Source of the DNA: Mucilaginibacter sp. 44-25 | GTDB lineage: Bacteria > Bacteroidota > Bacteroidia > Sphingobacteriales > Sphingobacteriaceae | Length of the DNA stretch: 50,633 nucleotides | Direction: 5' to 3' | Assembly (NCBI GenBank): GCA_001898335.1 | Contig: MKTS01000007.1 | Coordinates: forward strand, 73,311 to 123,943 | Part shown: piece by piece, positions 1 through 7,058 of the stretch | How the letters are laid out: every line of letters starts with the position of its first letter | How positions within the stretch are numbered: position 1 is the stretch's first letter | The notes under the pieces: generated by a model | Told to the model about the DNA's origin: nothing | Seen by the model: only the letters and a program-made list of their open reading frames with translations | The model's database searches: none | Made by a program: the position numbers and the translations under genes

Positions 1-123
1 TTCCAGTTCTTCCTTGATACGGGTATCTAATGATACAGTAGGCACCTGCAACAATTTGATAAATTGTATTTGCTGCGGCGAAAGCTTTTGTAAAAGTTTC
101 TGTTGAAGATTTTGTTTTAGCAT
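1..123 (-). CDS. rpoN: RNA polymerase sigma-54 factor RpoN, N-terminal fragment (cut by window start)
   Basis: Only the first 41 codons are inside the window; the gene runs off the left edge. Translation from the ATG at 123 gives MLKQNLQQKLLQKLSPQQIQ, then a helix with LLQVPTVSLDTRIKEELE. This glutamine/leucine-rich start with LSPQQIQ matches region I of sigma-54, which contacts core polymerase and bacterial enhancer-binding proteins and keeps the holoenzyme inactive until ATP-driven remodelling. A TAnnTTTG box lies just upstream (143-150, minus strand). The DNA-binding RpoN box is not visible because the C-terminus is missing. The N-terminal match to Bacteroidetes RpoN is strong, so the identification is fairly secure despite the short fragment. 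Confidence 0.85.
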   Translation of the reverse strand, partial: MLKQNLQQKLLQKLSPQQIQFIKLLQVPTVSLDTRIKEELE

Positions 124-142
124 AATAAAATAGAGGCGGAGC

Positions 143-150
143 CAAAAATA
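143..150 (-). promoter_or_regulatory. TAnnTTTG promoter box for rpoN
   Basis: On the minus strand the sequence reads TATTTTTG, a perfect match to the Bacteroidetes -7 consensus, ending 19 nt before the rpoN ATG. No clear -33 TTTG is visible. Assigned from sequence match only. Confidence 0.5.
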
Positions 151-284
151 CGGCAATTACCTGTAAGTTTTAAAATAACTTATAAAAGCTGTATTTACGA
201 TGTAAAATGTTTTTGGGGGGGCTTTTGTTTGGCGTAAAGAGATATTTATTGTTAACTTTAGTTAAAACATCAAACTGAAATATC

Positions 285-674
285 ATGGGATTTGTAAAAG
301 AGTTTAAAGAATTTGCCGTTAAAGGCAATGTATTAGATTTAGCCGTTGCTGTAGTAATTGGTGCTGCTTTTGGTAGTATCGTAAAATCATTGGTTGATGA
401 TATTATTACCCCTGCCATACTAACGCCAGCTTTAAAGGCGGCCCATTTGAGTAATTTGAGCGAACTGGTAATACCTGGTACAGCTATTAAATATGGTAAC
501 TTTATCTCTCAGGTTATCTCGTTCATTATTATTGCGCTGGCTTTATTTACTATCATTAAAGGACTTAATAGCTTTAAAAAGAAGGAAGCTATTGCACCTA
601 CTGTGGAGCCAGCTCCGACTAAAGAGGAAGTATTATTGACGGAGATACGAGATCTGTTAGCTAAAAAGGCTTAA
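285..674 (+). CDS. mscL: large-conductance mechanosensitive channel MscL
   Basis: Pentameric inner-membrane channel that opens under membrane tension and releases solutes during hypo-osmotic shock. The 129-residue protein has the family's usual length and order: an amphipathic N-terminal helix (MGFVKEFKEFAVKGN), the pore-lining TM1 at about residues 16-45 with the glycine/alanine-rich AVAVVIGAAFGSIV stretch, a periplasmic loop, TM2 at about 72-95, and a charged cytoplasmic helix at 108-129. The downstream gene is convergent, so it is probably monocistronic. A near-consensus promoter (TTTG at 228-231, TAACTTTA at 253-260) lies upstream. The 3' end overlaps an A/T-flanked palindrome at about 662-682 that may help termination. 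Nothing is unusual in the protein. Confidence 0.96.
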   Translation: MGFVKEFKEFAVKGNVLDLAVAVVIGAAFGSIVKSLVDDIITPAILTPALKAAHLSNLSELVIPGTAIKYGNFISQVISFIIIALALFTIIKGLNSFKKKEAIAPTVEPAPTKEEVLLTEIRDLLAKKA

Positions 675-781
675 GCTTTTTTAGGTCATTGGTCATACGC
701 TTCGCTGTCATTGAGTCACTATTGATATATACCAAAAGCATTAAAGGTTTAAGAACTCCTTAATGACCCAATGACCCCAAA
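675..781. repeat. intergenic palindromic word repeat, GGTCATTGG type
   Basis: The gap between convergent mscL and the ChaN-like gene carries GGTCATTGGTCAT at 684-696 and its inverted partner AATGACCCAATGACC at 762-776, which pair with one bulged base. A further partial copy, GTCATTGAGTCA, lies between the arms. The element could form a long hairpin readable from both strands and may serve as a bidirectional terminator; that role is inferred. Confidence 0.6.
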
Positions 782-1660
782 TTAAAATGTCTTTGGTAAT
801 TTAGGGTCCGTAAGGATGATGAAATCGGCCATTTTTTCAAATTTGGTCCAGTCCGGATTGTCAAAGCTGTCATCAGCGTAGGCTGCAATGTTTAGCATAC
901 GAACGGTCAATAGATATTTTTTAAGCTGGGCGGCAACGCCCAGCTTTTCTTCGCTATGGAAACCTCCGTTTACCTGCATTACTTTAAAGCCTTTATGCGT
1001 TTTAAGGAATTTAGCAATATGGTAAGCCATAGTGGCGTCCCACAAATTTTGCGACTGATAGATCTTCATGTTACCCATGGCATTATGCCCGCCCATAATA
1101 GCCACAAATTTTTCGTAATAAGCCCCTGTTGCTGTATCAATAGGCAGAGGCGCCAGCCAGCTTTTGGCCTGTTTGCTTAGCCGGTTTAAACTTTCCAGTC
1201 CATCACGGGTAACCATATTGGTGTAGCGGGTAGGTGCGTTAGCTGCAATTACAGGTATGTGTGCTGCTTTTGCCTGTTCAATCATAGGGCGATAGTCTTT
1301 GTAATTATTCCAGGCACGGCCTTCTGTTATCAGGTTCTTTTCTCGTATAAATCCTGCCAGGTATTCGTCCAATACCGTTTGGCAGTCTGTCTGGAACATT
1401 TCAAGCGATAAAGCCGATCTGCTGGGGTATTTCTCAGTGATCTTTTTCAACAATAATGCTTCCAGATAATGGCCTGTTGAGTCGTTGTGTTCTTCGCCGA
1501 AAAAAAGTACATCAGCTTTGTCTAAGGCGTTCACAATATCATCTATTGTGGCGGGTGCTTTTTTTGCTGTGTTATAAATTTTATAGTGCGCAGACATGTG
1601 TTCTTGCGCCATAGTAATTAACGGCATTATTAAAAATAGTATGGCTACAAGTTTTTTCAT
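782..1660 (-). CDS. ChaN/DUF399-family haem-binding-type lipoprotein or exported protein
   Basis: Exported protein of 292 residues with a signal peptide (MKKLVAILFLIMPLITMAQ) and no lipobox cysteine at the cleavage site. The motif VLFFGEEHNDSTGHYLE at about residues 50-66 and the later MGGHNAMGN and QVNGGFHSEEKLG segments are typical of the ChaN (DUF399) family, related to the EreA/Tiki fold. Campylobacter ChaN binds haem and has been linked to iron uptake; whether that applies here is unknown. The GEEH and GGFH histidines/glutamates that form the family's conserved pocket are present. It stands alone, convergent with mscL and divergent from rpmH, and no TonB receptor is adjacent. Family call firm, function tentative. 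Confidence 0.8.
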   Translation of the reverse strand: MKKLVAILFLIMPLITMAQEHMSAHYKIYNTAKKAPATIDDIVNALDKADVLFFGEEHNDSTGHYLEALLLKKITEKYPSRSALSLEMFQTDCQTVLDEYLAGFIREKNLITEGRAWNNYKDYRPMIEQAKAAHIPVIAANAPTRYTNMVTRDGLESLNRLSKQAKSWLAPLPIDTATGAYYEKFVAIMGGHNAMGNMKIYQSQNLWDATMAYHIAKFLKTHKGFKVMQVNGGFHSEEKLGVAAQLKKYLLTVRMLNIAAYADDSFDNPDWTKFEKMADFIILTDPKLPKTF

Positions 1661-1713
1661 ACGTTGAAGTTGGACTGAATGTTAATAAATTTAGCCAAAT
1701 AACTGTATAAGTA

Positions 1714-1744
1714 TTTGAAAAAACTAAAAATTACACTACATTTG
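1714..1744 (+). promoter_or_regulatory. Bacteroidetes-type promoter of rpmH
   Basis: TTTG at 1714-1717 and TACATTTG at 1737-1744 are separated by exactly 19 nt, a perfect match to the Bacteroidetes -33/-7 consensus. It would start transcription at about 1748-1750 and leave a leader of about 50 nt before the rpmH ATG at 1799. Confidence 0.75.
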
Positions 1745-1798
1745 CACTCTTGTTTTTAAACCCAACGATTTAGAAGACGAATAGAATAAAATATAGCC

Positions 1799-1957
1799 AT
1801 GAAAAGAACGTTCCAGCCTTCACAGAGGAAAAGAAAAAATAAACACGGTTTCCGTGAGCGTATGTCATCTGCCAATGGCAGAAGAGTACTTGCTGCAAGA
1901 AGAGCTAAAGGCAGAAAAAGATTAACGGTATCTGACGAGCGCAGCCACAAAGCTTAA
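1799..1957 (+). CDS. rpmH: 50S ribosomal protein L34
   Basis: Small basic ribosomal protein of 52 residues in the large subunit. It starts [20 protein letters not shown] and continues [20 protein letters not shown], the near-universal L34 sequence; the C-terminal tail [12 protein letters not shown] is slightly longer than in E. coli, as usual in Bacteroidetes. It heads the rpmH-rnpA-yidD group and has a perfect TTTG-19-TACATTTG promoter. The gap to rnpA is 75 nt with no obvious terminator, so cotranscription is likely. An open frame on the opposite strand over the same DNA is an artefact of the arginine/lysine-rich codons. Confidence 0.98.
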   Translation: MKRTFQPSQRKRKNKHGFRERMSSANGRRVLAARRAKGRKRLTVSDERSHKA

Positions 1958-2032
1958 TCATGGTTGTTGTTCTGCATATGCAGAAGGCTAACCGATTGAT
2001 GATATTATAGCTCCGGTTCGGCATTAACAACT

Positions 2033-2416
2033 ATGTATACTTTTAAAAAAGAAGAACGGTTATGTAATAAGAAGCTTATTAATGGGCTTTTTCATAACGG
2101 TTCTTCTTTTTTATGTTATCCCTTCCGTGTATCGTGGATGTACACTGCTGAGGAGCAGTTATACCCCGTGCAGGTAGTTTTCGCGGTATCAAAAAAACGC
2201 TACAAACACGCTGTTGACCGTAACGTGGTTAAACGGCGTATGCGTGAAGCTTATCGCCTAAACAAGCACCAAATTTTATATCAGCATTTAAACGATAGCG
2301 GTAAAAGGCTCATATTGTCAGTAAATTATATTGGTAAAGAAATTGCCCAATATGATTTTTTTGAAAAGAAAATGGTAAAGCTTTTAGCTCAACTTGCTGC
2401 GGAGGCTACCAAATGA
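2033..2416 (+). CDS. rnpA: ribonuclease P protein component
   Basis: Protein subunit of RNase P, which helps the catalytic RNA bind and cleave the 5' leader of precursor tRNAs. The 127-residue product has the family signature [16 protein letters not shown] at about residues 60-75 (the RNR motif that contacts RNA) preceded by [13 protein letters not shown]. Length is normal. It follows rpmH, the classic bacterial arrangement, and its TGA stop overlaps the yidD start codon (ATGA, 4 nt), which implies translational coupling. dnaA, often on the other side of rpmH, is not in the window. Confidence 0.97.
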   Translation: MYTFKKEERLCNKKLINGLFHNGSSFLCYPFRVSWMYTAEEQLYPVQVVFAVSKKRYKHAVDRNVVKRRMREAYRLNKHQILYQHLNDSGKRLILSVNYIGKEIAQYDFFEKKMVKLLAQLAAEATK

Positions 2417-2655
2417 ATGCGCTGTGGAGTGGTATAAAAGCCATCTTCAGCGCTTTTTTTTTGCTGTTGATAAGGCTGTACCAATATCTCATCTCACCCA
2501 TATTACCTAATTCTTGCCGGTATACGCCTACCTGTTCGCAATATGGTGTAGAAGCTATCCGTAAATATGGCCCTTTTAAAGGCGGTTGGCTCACTTTAAA
2601 GCGTATAGCGCGTTGTAATCCCTGGGGAGGTCATGGCCATGATCCGGTGCCTTGA
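2413..2655 (+). CDS. yidD: membrane protein insertion efficiency factor YidD
   Basis: Small inner-membrane-associated protein of 80 residues that assists YidC-dependent membrane protein insertion. An amphipathic/hydrophobic N-terminal helix (about 8-30) leads into the conserved [20 protein letters not shown] core, followed by [20 protein letters not shown]. The three family cysteines are at residues 35, 41 and 68. It overlaps rnpA by 4 nt. yidC itself is not in the window. Length and sequence are typical. Confidence 0.95.
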   Translation: MNALWSGIKAIFSAFFLLLIRLYQYLISPILPNSCRYTPTCSQYGVEAIRKYGPFKGGWLTLKRIARCNPWGGHGHDPVP

Positions 2656-2741
2656 CATTAAGTCAGGATTCAAATTAAGAAGTCAAAAATAATGCACGAT
2701 CCTCAATTTCTACTTTTGAATTTCTACTTTTGAATTTCATT
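2656..2741. repeat. intergenic repeat, 14-nt TCAAAAGTA type
   Basis: Between yidD and tsaB the 14-mer ATTTCTACTTTTGA occurs twice in tandem (2706-2719 and 2720-2733) with a partial third copy (ATTTCA) running into the tsaB start. An imperfect inverse, CAAATTAAGAAGTCAAAAAT, lies at about 2673-2692, so the gap can fold back on itself. The same 14-nt period and a related word occur at 33433-33457. Confidence 0.55.
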
Positions 2742-3425
2742 ATGATTTTACAGATAGAAACCGCTACTACATCTTGTTCTGTTGCTCTTGCCGAAGCAGG
2801 TAAAGTAATTGCTTACCGGGAGCTGAACATGCGCAATGTACACGCCGAGGTAATTACTTTATATATAGATGAGATATTGAAACAAGGGAATTACAATTAT
2901 AACGATATTGATGCGATAGCCGTAAGCAGTGGACCGGGTTCATATACGGGGTTACGTATTGGGGTTTCAACTGCCAAAGGTTTATGCTTTGCTTTAGACA
3001 AGCCGCTAATATCTGTGGATACACTGGCATCCATGGCAAGCGGACTGGCTTCTACCAAAACCATAGAAAGCAACACACTATTATGCCCTATGATTGATGC
3101 AAGGCGCATGGAAGTTTACACCTCAATTTATGACCATAGTGGCAATCAAATAAAGCCTATAGCCGCTGAGATTATAACACCTGATAGTTTTGCTGATGTA
3201 TTGCAGGAAAATAAGATTGCTTTTTTTGGCGATGGCTCAGAAAAGTGCCGCGGACTGTTAGGCGCCCATCCTAATGCTATGTTTATAGAAGAGTTTACCA
3301 ATTCTGCAACCCACTTAACTCATATAGCGCAAAATAAGTTTGAAAAAGGGATTTTTGAAGATGTTGCCTATTTTGAGCCCTACTATTTAAAAGATTTTAT
3401 TGCGGGTAAAAAAGCGATTAGTTAA
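2742..3425 (+). CDS. tsaB: tRNA threonylcarbamoyladenosine biosynthesis protein TsaB
   Basis: TsaB is an ASKHA-fold scaffold that partners TsaD and TsaE in making the t6A modification at position 37 of ANN-decoding tRNAs. From the ATG at 2742 the product is 227 residues: it begins MILQIETATTSCSVALAE, has HAEV at 34-37 and the conserved SSGPGSYTGLRIGVSTAKGL block at about 62-81. An in-frame ATG at 2730 exists, but 2742 puts the conserved ILQIETAT strand at the N-terminus and falls right after the tandem repeat. Its stop overlaps the stop of the convergent gene by 4 nt (3422-3425), leaving no room for a separate terminator. TsaD and TsaE genes are not in the window. Confidence 0.93.
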   Translation: MILQIETATTSCSVALAEAGKVIAYRELNMRNVHAEVITLYIDEILKQGNYNYNDIDAIAVSSGPGSYTGLRIGVSTAKGLCFALDKPLISVDTLASMASGLASTKTIESNTLLCPMIDARRMEVYTSIYDHSGNQIKPIAAEIITPDSFADVLQENKIAFFGDGSEKCRGLLGAHPNAMFIEEFTNSATHLTHIAQNKFEKGIFEDVAYFEPYYLKDFIAGKKAIS

Positions 3426-4876
3426 TCGCCGTTATCTTTTCCCCATATACCATTCCACATACGTTTAATTAATCCCGGCTTTTCTCCAAGTGGTATATGG
3501 CTGGCATTAAGCGGATGCTCTATTACGTTGCCGAACTTAACGGAGAAGCCCATAAAGAAATCAGCCCCGGTGTAAAATGGGTTACTATTAATACTGCTAT
3601 TGTTTTTACTTGCGGCACTTGCAAAACTCACACTTTGAAATAGCCTGTCGCTGCCAATGAAAAATTCCGCGTTGGGCGATTTAACCATCAACTGTAAGCC
3701 GGCATTAAATACCTTGTAATTATTGTAAGCCGCTACAACTGTTCCGGTGAAGTTTTTGTATTGGATGGGGTTAGCTAACGCCGCCGTATAGCCATCATAA
3801 AAGAGCTCTTTTTGAACAATAAGGGTAGGTGAGTACCTTAAGGTCATCTGGTTATCCAGCCAGTAAGATTTATTAGCGCTTAACTCAAATTTTGCATTGG
3901 TTGGCGACATAAAACCGGTTGTTTTATCGCCTGATCTTACAATGTTGTAAGCGCTTCCGTATAATTTATCCTCAAGCCTGTAACCATCGTTAGCGTTGGG
4001 AATAACATAGGGATTATTTACATTATTGAATAAGCTTTGTGTTGATTTGTTACTCCAGTGAATAAAACCAAGATCTTTAAGATTGGCCTGTATATTGAAG
4101 TTATCACGTGTTTTGATCAGCGTACCAATGCTAATAGAAGCACCGGGGTTGCGGAATGACGGTAATAGATCATGACCGCTAAATTTGCCTGGTGTATAGC
4201 TTATTCTATAATCCCCCTGTAGGCCTAATTGGGCATTATTCGCTGCATTGTCTATCTGCAGGTAAGATTGATCCATATTAAGTCTCTGATATTGAATTCC
4301 TAACAAAGCACTTAATTTTATACCTAAAGCAAATTGTTTGCTGAACTTTTCACGATAAGCAAAGCTAAACTGGTGATAAGCCTGGTAACGGAAGTTGTTA
4401 TTAAGTACGTTAATATACGGTGCGCCGTCAACAAAGTTTTTTGTTCCGTTAAGCAACAGTAGGGTTTCATCAGTAAAAAGGCCTGTACCTTCTGCACGGG
4501 TTTGTGCCGAAAAACCTATTTCCTGGTCGCCATCAAGGCTTTTAAAAATCCGGAGCATCAACCAATAAGTATTCGCATCAACTTTAGCCCGGCTAAATTT
4601 ATTTTGGCCCATAACAAGGTTGTCGGTTATATAAGTTCCGTTAAACGCCCTGCTTTTAAGCGGTACCTGACCATTACCCGTTAAAAAGAAATTACTTGCC
4701 AGATTGGGTATAAAAAAATTAAACGCGATATACCGGCTGGTATCTGGCACAAAGGTGGTTTGCGCAGGATTTTCAAAAGAATCAAAAAGGGTACCGGTAT
4801 TGTATTGAGAAAACTGCTGGCCAAATACTGTAGCTGAGATAGTGAGTAAAAATACAGCCAGTAATAAACGCTTCAT
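3422..4876 (-). CDS. DUF5723-like outer-membrane beta-barrel protein
   Basis: Predicted outer-membrane protein of 484 residues from the ATG at 4876 (an upstream ATG at 4888 would add MHTY ahead of the signal peptide). The signal peptide MKRLLLAVFLLTISATVFGQ is followed by FSQYNTGTLFDSFENPAQ, an entry common in Bacteroidetes DUF5723 barrels, then many alternating hydrophobic/polar strands rich in aromatic residues. This family resembles the FadL/PorV-type barrels seen with gliding or secretion genes, but no such partner is nearby and no function is established. Neighbour on the same strand: the 530-residue anchored protein about 110 nt upstream, possibly cotranscribed. The family name rests on recall of the N-terminal pattern. 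Confidence 0.65.
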   Translation of the reverse strand: MKRLLLAVFLLTISATVFGQQFSQYNTGTLFDSFENPAQTTFVPDTSRYIAFNFFIPNLASNFFLTGNGQVPLKSRAFNGTYITDNLVMGQNKFSRAKVDANTYWLMLRIFKSLDGDQEIGFSAQTRAEGTGLFTDETLLLLNGTKNFVDGAPYINVLNNNFRYQAYHQFSFAYREKFSKQFALGIKLSALLGIQYQRLNMDQSYLQIDNAANNAQLGLQGDYRISYTPGKFSGHDLLPSFRNPGASISIGTLIKTRDNFNIQANLKDLGFIHWSNKSTQSLFNNVNNPYVIPNANDGYRLEDKLYGSAYNIVRSGDKTTGFMSPTNAKFELSANKSYWLDNQMTLRYSPTLIVQKELFYDGYTAALANPIQYKNFTGTVVAAYNNYKVFNAGLQLMVKSPNAEFFIGSDRLFQSVSFASAASKNNSSINSNPFYTGADFFMGFSVKFGNVIEHPLNASHIPLGEKPGLIKRMWNGIWGKDNGD

Positions 4877-4985
4877 ATATGTGTGCAATGCCTGTCTATC
4901 TTAATATTGCCAATAGGCTTAATAGGTTACTAATATCTGTTTTTAAACGGATTTTGAAGACACTGGGTTGTGTTTTTTATATTAT

Positions 4986-6578
4986 TTATTCGGTTTTTAC
5001 AGTGGCAGTGCTATCCGGCGGGTTTTGTAAAAGGAAAAAATTGGTATAGTAATTTTTGTCGCTTGCGCTAAACTGCAAACTTGCACCATAAAAATTACTG
5101 AAAGATAAATCGCTGTTTTTAAAAGCAATAAAAAATTGTGGCTTTAACGATTGTTTAAGTATCTGCTGCGCATTTTTAAAATGCAGCAAAAAGCTAATAT
5201 TACTCCGTTCGGCAAGCAGTTTATTAAATGGCAGGTACTTATCGGTTTTACTCAGGAAACTCCGTTTAAAATAACTTTCGCTGAAACTTTGAAGCTCATT
5301 AACCGAGTTGGCGAGTATGAGATAGTTATCAATAATGCGGAAATACGGCTTTTTAAATATGCTGAATACATCGCCAAGTAAAAAATAAGGTATTTTGGAG
5401 TAATTAAATTGGCCAATATCATCATTGAACATCGTGCTGATATTCGTCATAAACGGCCTTAACTCTGAGCCGTTTTTCACGGCTATTAAAGCGAAGTGTT
5501 CATTAAAACGCGTAGTGATAACTGCGAATTCGTTACCGCAAAGTTTTTCAAATTCCGGTTCTATTTTTATACCGGTTTCTGTTTTTATTTTTGATAATAA
5601 TGCGTCTTTTTCGTCCTGTAAGCCGGCTTTCTGTTGGAAGGTTGATACATTTTCAAAAAAACGCGGAATGTCTGAAACGGCCATTCCTGTAGCATACGCT
5701 GTTGTAACAGGATAAAGATCTCTCAGGTGGTTTTCCACAGGTTGTTGTTGCGTGAAAATACTCAGGTAGCTTCCGGGTTTATTGGTTTGCAGCATCGTGT
5801 ACCCGCTAAACATTATCGCTTCGTTTTTATAATTAAGGTTGAGTGCGGATGAAGCAGCTAATAATCTAAAGGGTTTAAATATTTCAGTATTAGCAATAAA
5901 AAGACGATCGAAAATTGGCTGTAAATGCTCGTAGTTAACGTAGAGATTAATAAGTGAGTTTGAGTTCTGTTGATCGGGAAGCAGCATAAAGTGATGCTGT
6001 TCCTTTGGAGCTTTGTAAGACGCGGCTCGTTCCATCAGATCTTTGGAAAAACTGGCGGTAAAAACATTGCCGCCGTTATGAAAAACAAACAAGCGCTTTT
6101 TGAGCTGACTAAAATATATGGTATAGCCTTTTTTTTCACCTAATTTCAAAGGATTGATCAGTATTCCTGCCGGGTGCTGTTTGGCAATATCATCAAGGCC
6201 CTCTGCATCGATATTTTTAGCGGAAATGGTTAATAGTAAGGGCAAGTCGCTATCAACTCCCGGATGTACAGATATAAAAATGTTGTGCCCGTTAAATGCA
6301 TTTTTAAATACCGCGTTATTAATCAATACCCGCTTTACAACTTCAAGTTCGCTCAACCGATCCCTTCCTATAAGGTTGCCAAGTATGGTATTGCTTTTAT
6401 AAATATCGTAAAAGCTGCTTTCATTGGTGAATTCAAATACAAGCGCGGCATCATCAGGAATGGTGCGAATAACATTGCCGGCATGGGCAGCAGAAGTGCT
6501 TAGGTTAGTGAAATATTTAACCGTTACATAAGCTGTAGCCGCGATTAAAATTAATGTAATAACAATCAGTCTTTTCAT
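4986..6578 (-). CDS. membrane-anchored protein of unknown function (DUF3352-like in style)
   Basis: I do not recognise a specific function. From the ATG at 6578 the product has 530 residues; a longer reading from 6620 would put 14 hydrophilic residues before the membrane anchor and is less likely. One N-terminal TM segment (MKRLIVITLILIAATAYVTV) is followed by a large extracytoplasmic region starting IRTIPDDAALVFEFTNESSF. The PDDA-F-F-N opening, repeated references to 'LYPVTTAYATGM' and 'KLCGNEFAVIT' and the general alternation resemble DUF3352-type proteins, whose role is unknown. No catalytic motif was seen. It lies upstream of the DUF5723-like gene on the same strand and divergent from the DUF423 gene. 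Confidence 0.6.
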   Translation of the reverse strand: MKRLIVITLILIAATAYVTVKYFTNLSTSAAHAGNVIRTIPDDAALVFEFTNESSFYDIYKSNTILGNLIGRDRLSELEVVKRVLINNAVFKNAFNGHNIFISVHPGVDSDLPLLLTISAKNIDAEGLDDIAKQHPAGILINPLKLGEKKGYTIYFSQLKKRLFVFHNGGNVFTASFSKDLMERAASYKAPKEQHHFMLLPDQQNSNSLINLYVNYEHLQPIFDRLFIANTEIFKPFRLLAASSALNLNYKNEAIMFSGYTMLQTNKPGSYLSIFTQQQPVENHLRDLYPVTTAYATGMAVSDIPRFFENVSTFQQKAGLQDEKDALLSKIKTETGIKIEPEFEKLCGNEFAVITTRFNEHFALIAVKNGSELRPFMTNISTMFNDDIGQFNYSKIPYFLLGDVFSIFKKPYFRIIDNYLILANSVNELQSFSESYFKRSFLSKTDKYLPFNKLLAERSNISFLLHFKNAQQILKQSLKPQFFIAFKNSDLSFSNFYGASLQFSASDKNYYTNFFLLQNPPDSTATVKTE

Positions 6579-6664
6579 TCCTGTGTTTGTGGCGCAATTT
6601 AGAATTTTACCGTACCACAATAAAGTAATACTTTCATTTGGTTAACTTAGCCTTTTATATCTGC

Positions 6665-7051
6665 ATGAACAAACAAATCATCATTACAGCATCGCTGCTG
6701 GGTGCAATTGCGGTTGTTGCCGGCGCTTTTGGGGCACACGCATTAAAGAGTTCGCTGTCGGCCAAGCAATTGGAAGTTTGGCATACCGCCGTGCAATACC
6801 AGTTTTACCATGTGTTTGCTTTGCTGTTCCTGTCTACCTTTACCCGTTTTAAAAATAAACTTATCTCGGTTGCCTATTATATGTTTACAGTGGGCATTGT
6901 GTTTTTTTCGGGATCCCTTTATTTATTATCTACCCGTGAATTGTTAGGCATGCCAGGTTTAGCAGCTCTTGGCCCAATAACACCCGTTGGAGGCCTGTTA
7001 TTTATAATAGGATGGATTGCACTGGCCTTAGCGGCTTTCCGGAACAAATAA
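6665..7051 (+). CDS. DUF423 (YgdD-type) small inner-membrane protein
   Basis: Integral membrane protein of 128 residues with four predicted TM helices. The segment GAFGAHALKSSLSAKQLEVWHTAVQYQFYH at about residues 21-50 is the DUF423 hallmark (GAFGAHAL, then W-TAVQYQ-H); a second signature, VGIVFFSGSLYLL, follows. The E. coli homologue YgdD has no settled function. The start at 6665 was chosen over 6638 because the MNKQIIITASLLGA helix begins the conserved domain. priA begins 7 nt after its stop, so the two are very probably cotranscribed; no functional link is known. Confidence 0.9.
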   Translation: MNKQIIITASLLGAIAVVAGAFGAHALKSSLSAKQLEVWHTAVQYQFYHVFALLFLSTFTRFKNKLISVAYYMFTVGIVFFSGSLYLLSTRELLGMPGLAALGPITPVGGLLFIIGWIALALAAFRNK

Positions 7052-7058
7052 TTTATAT

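Noticed and set aside
662..682. Intrinsic terminator at the mscL stop
   Set aside because: A near-perfect palindrome with A/T runs, but it has almost no loop, overlaps the coding end, and is weaker than the element just after it; not listed as separate.
1756..1950. Open frame on the minus strand over rpmH
   Set aside because: It is the complement of the Arg/Lys-rich L34 gene; no start context or family.
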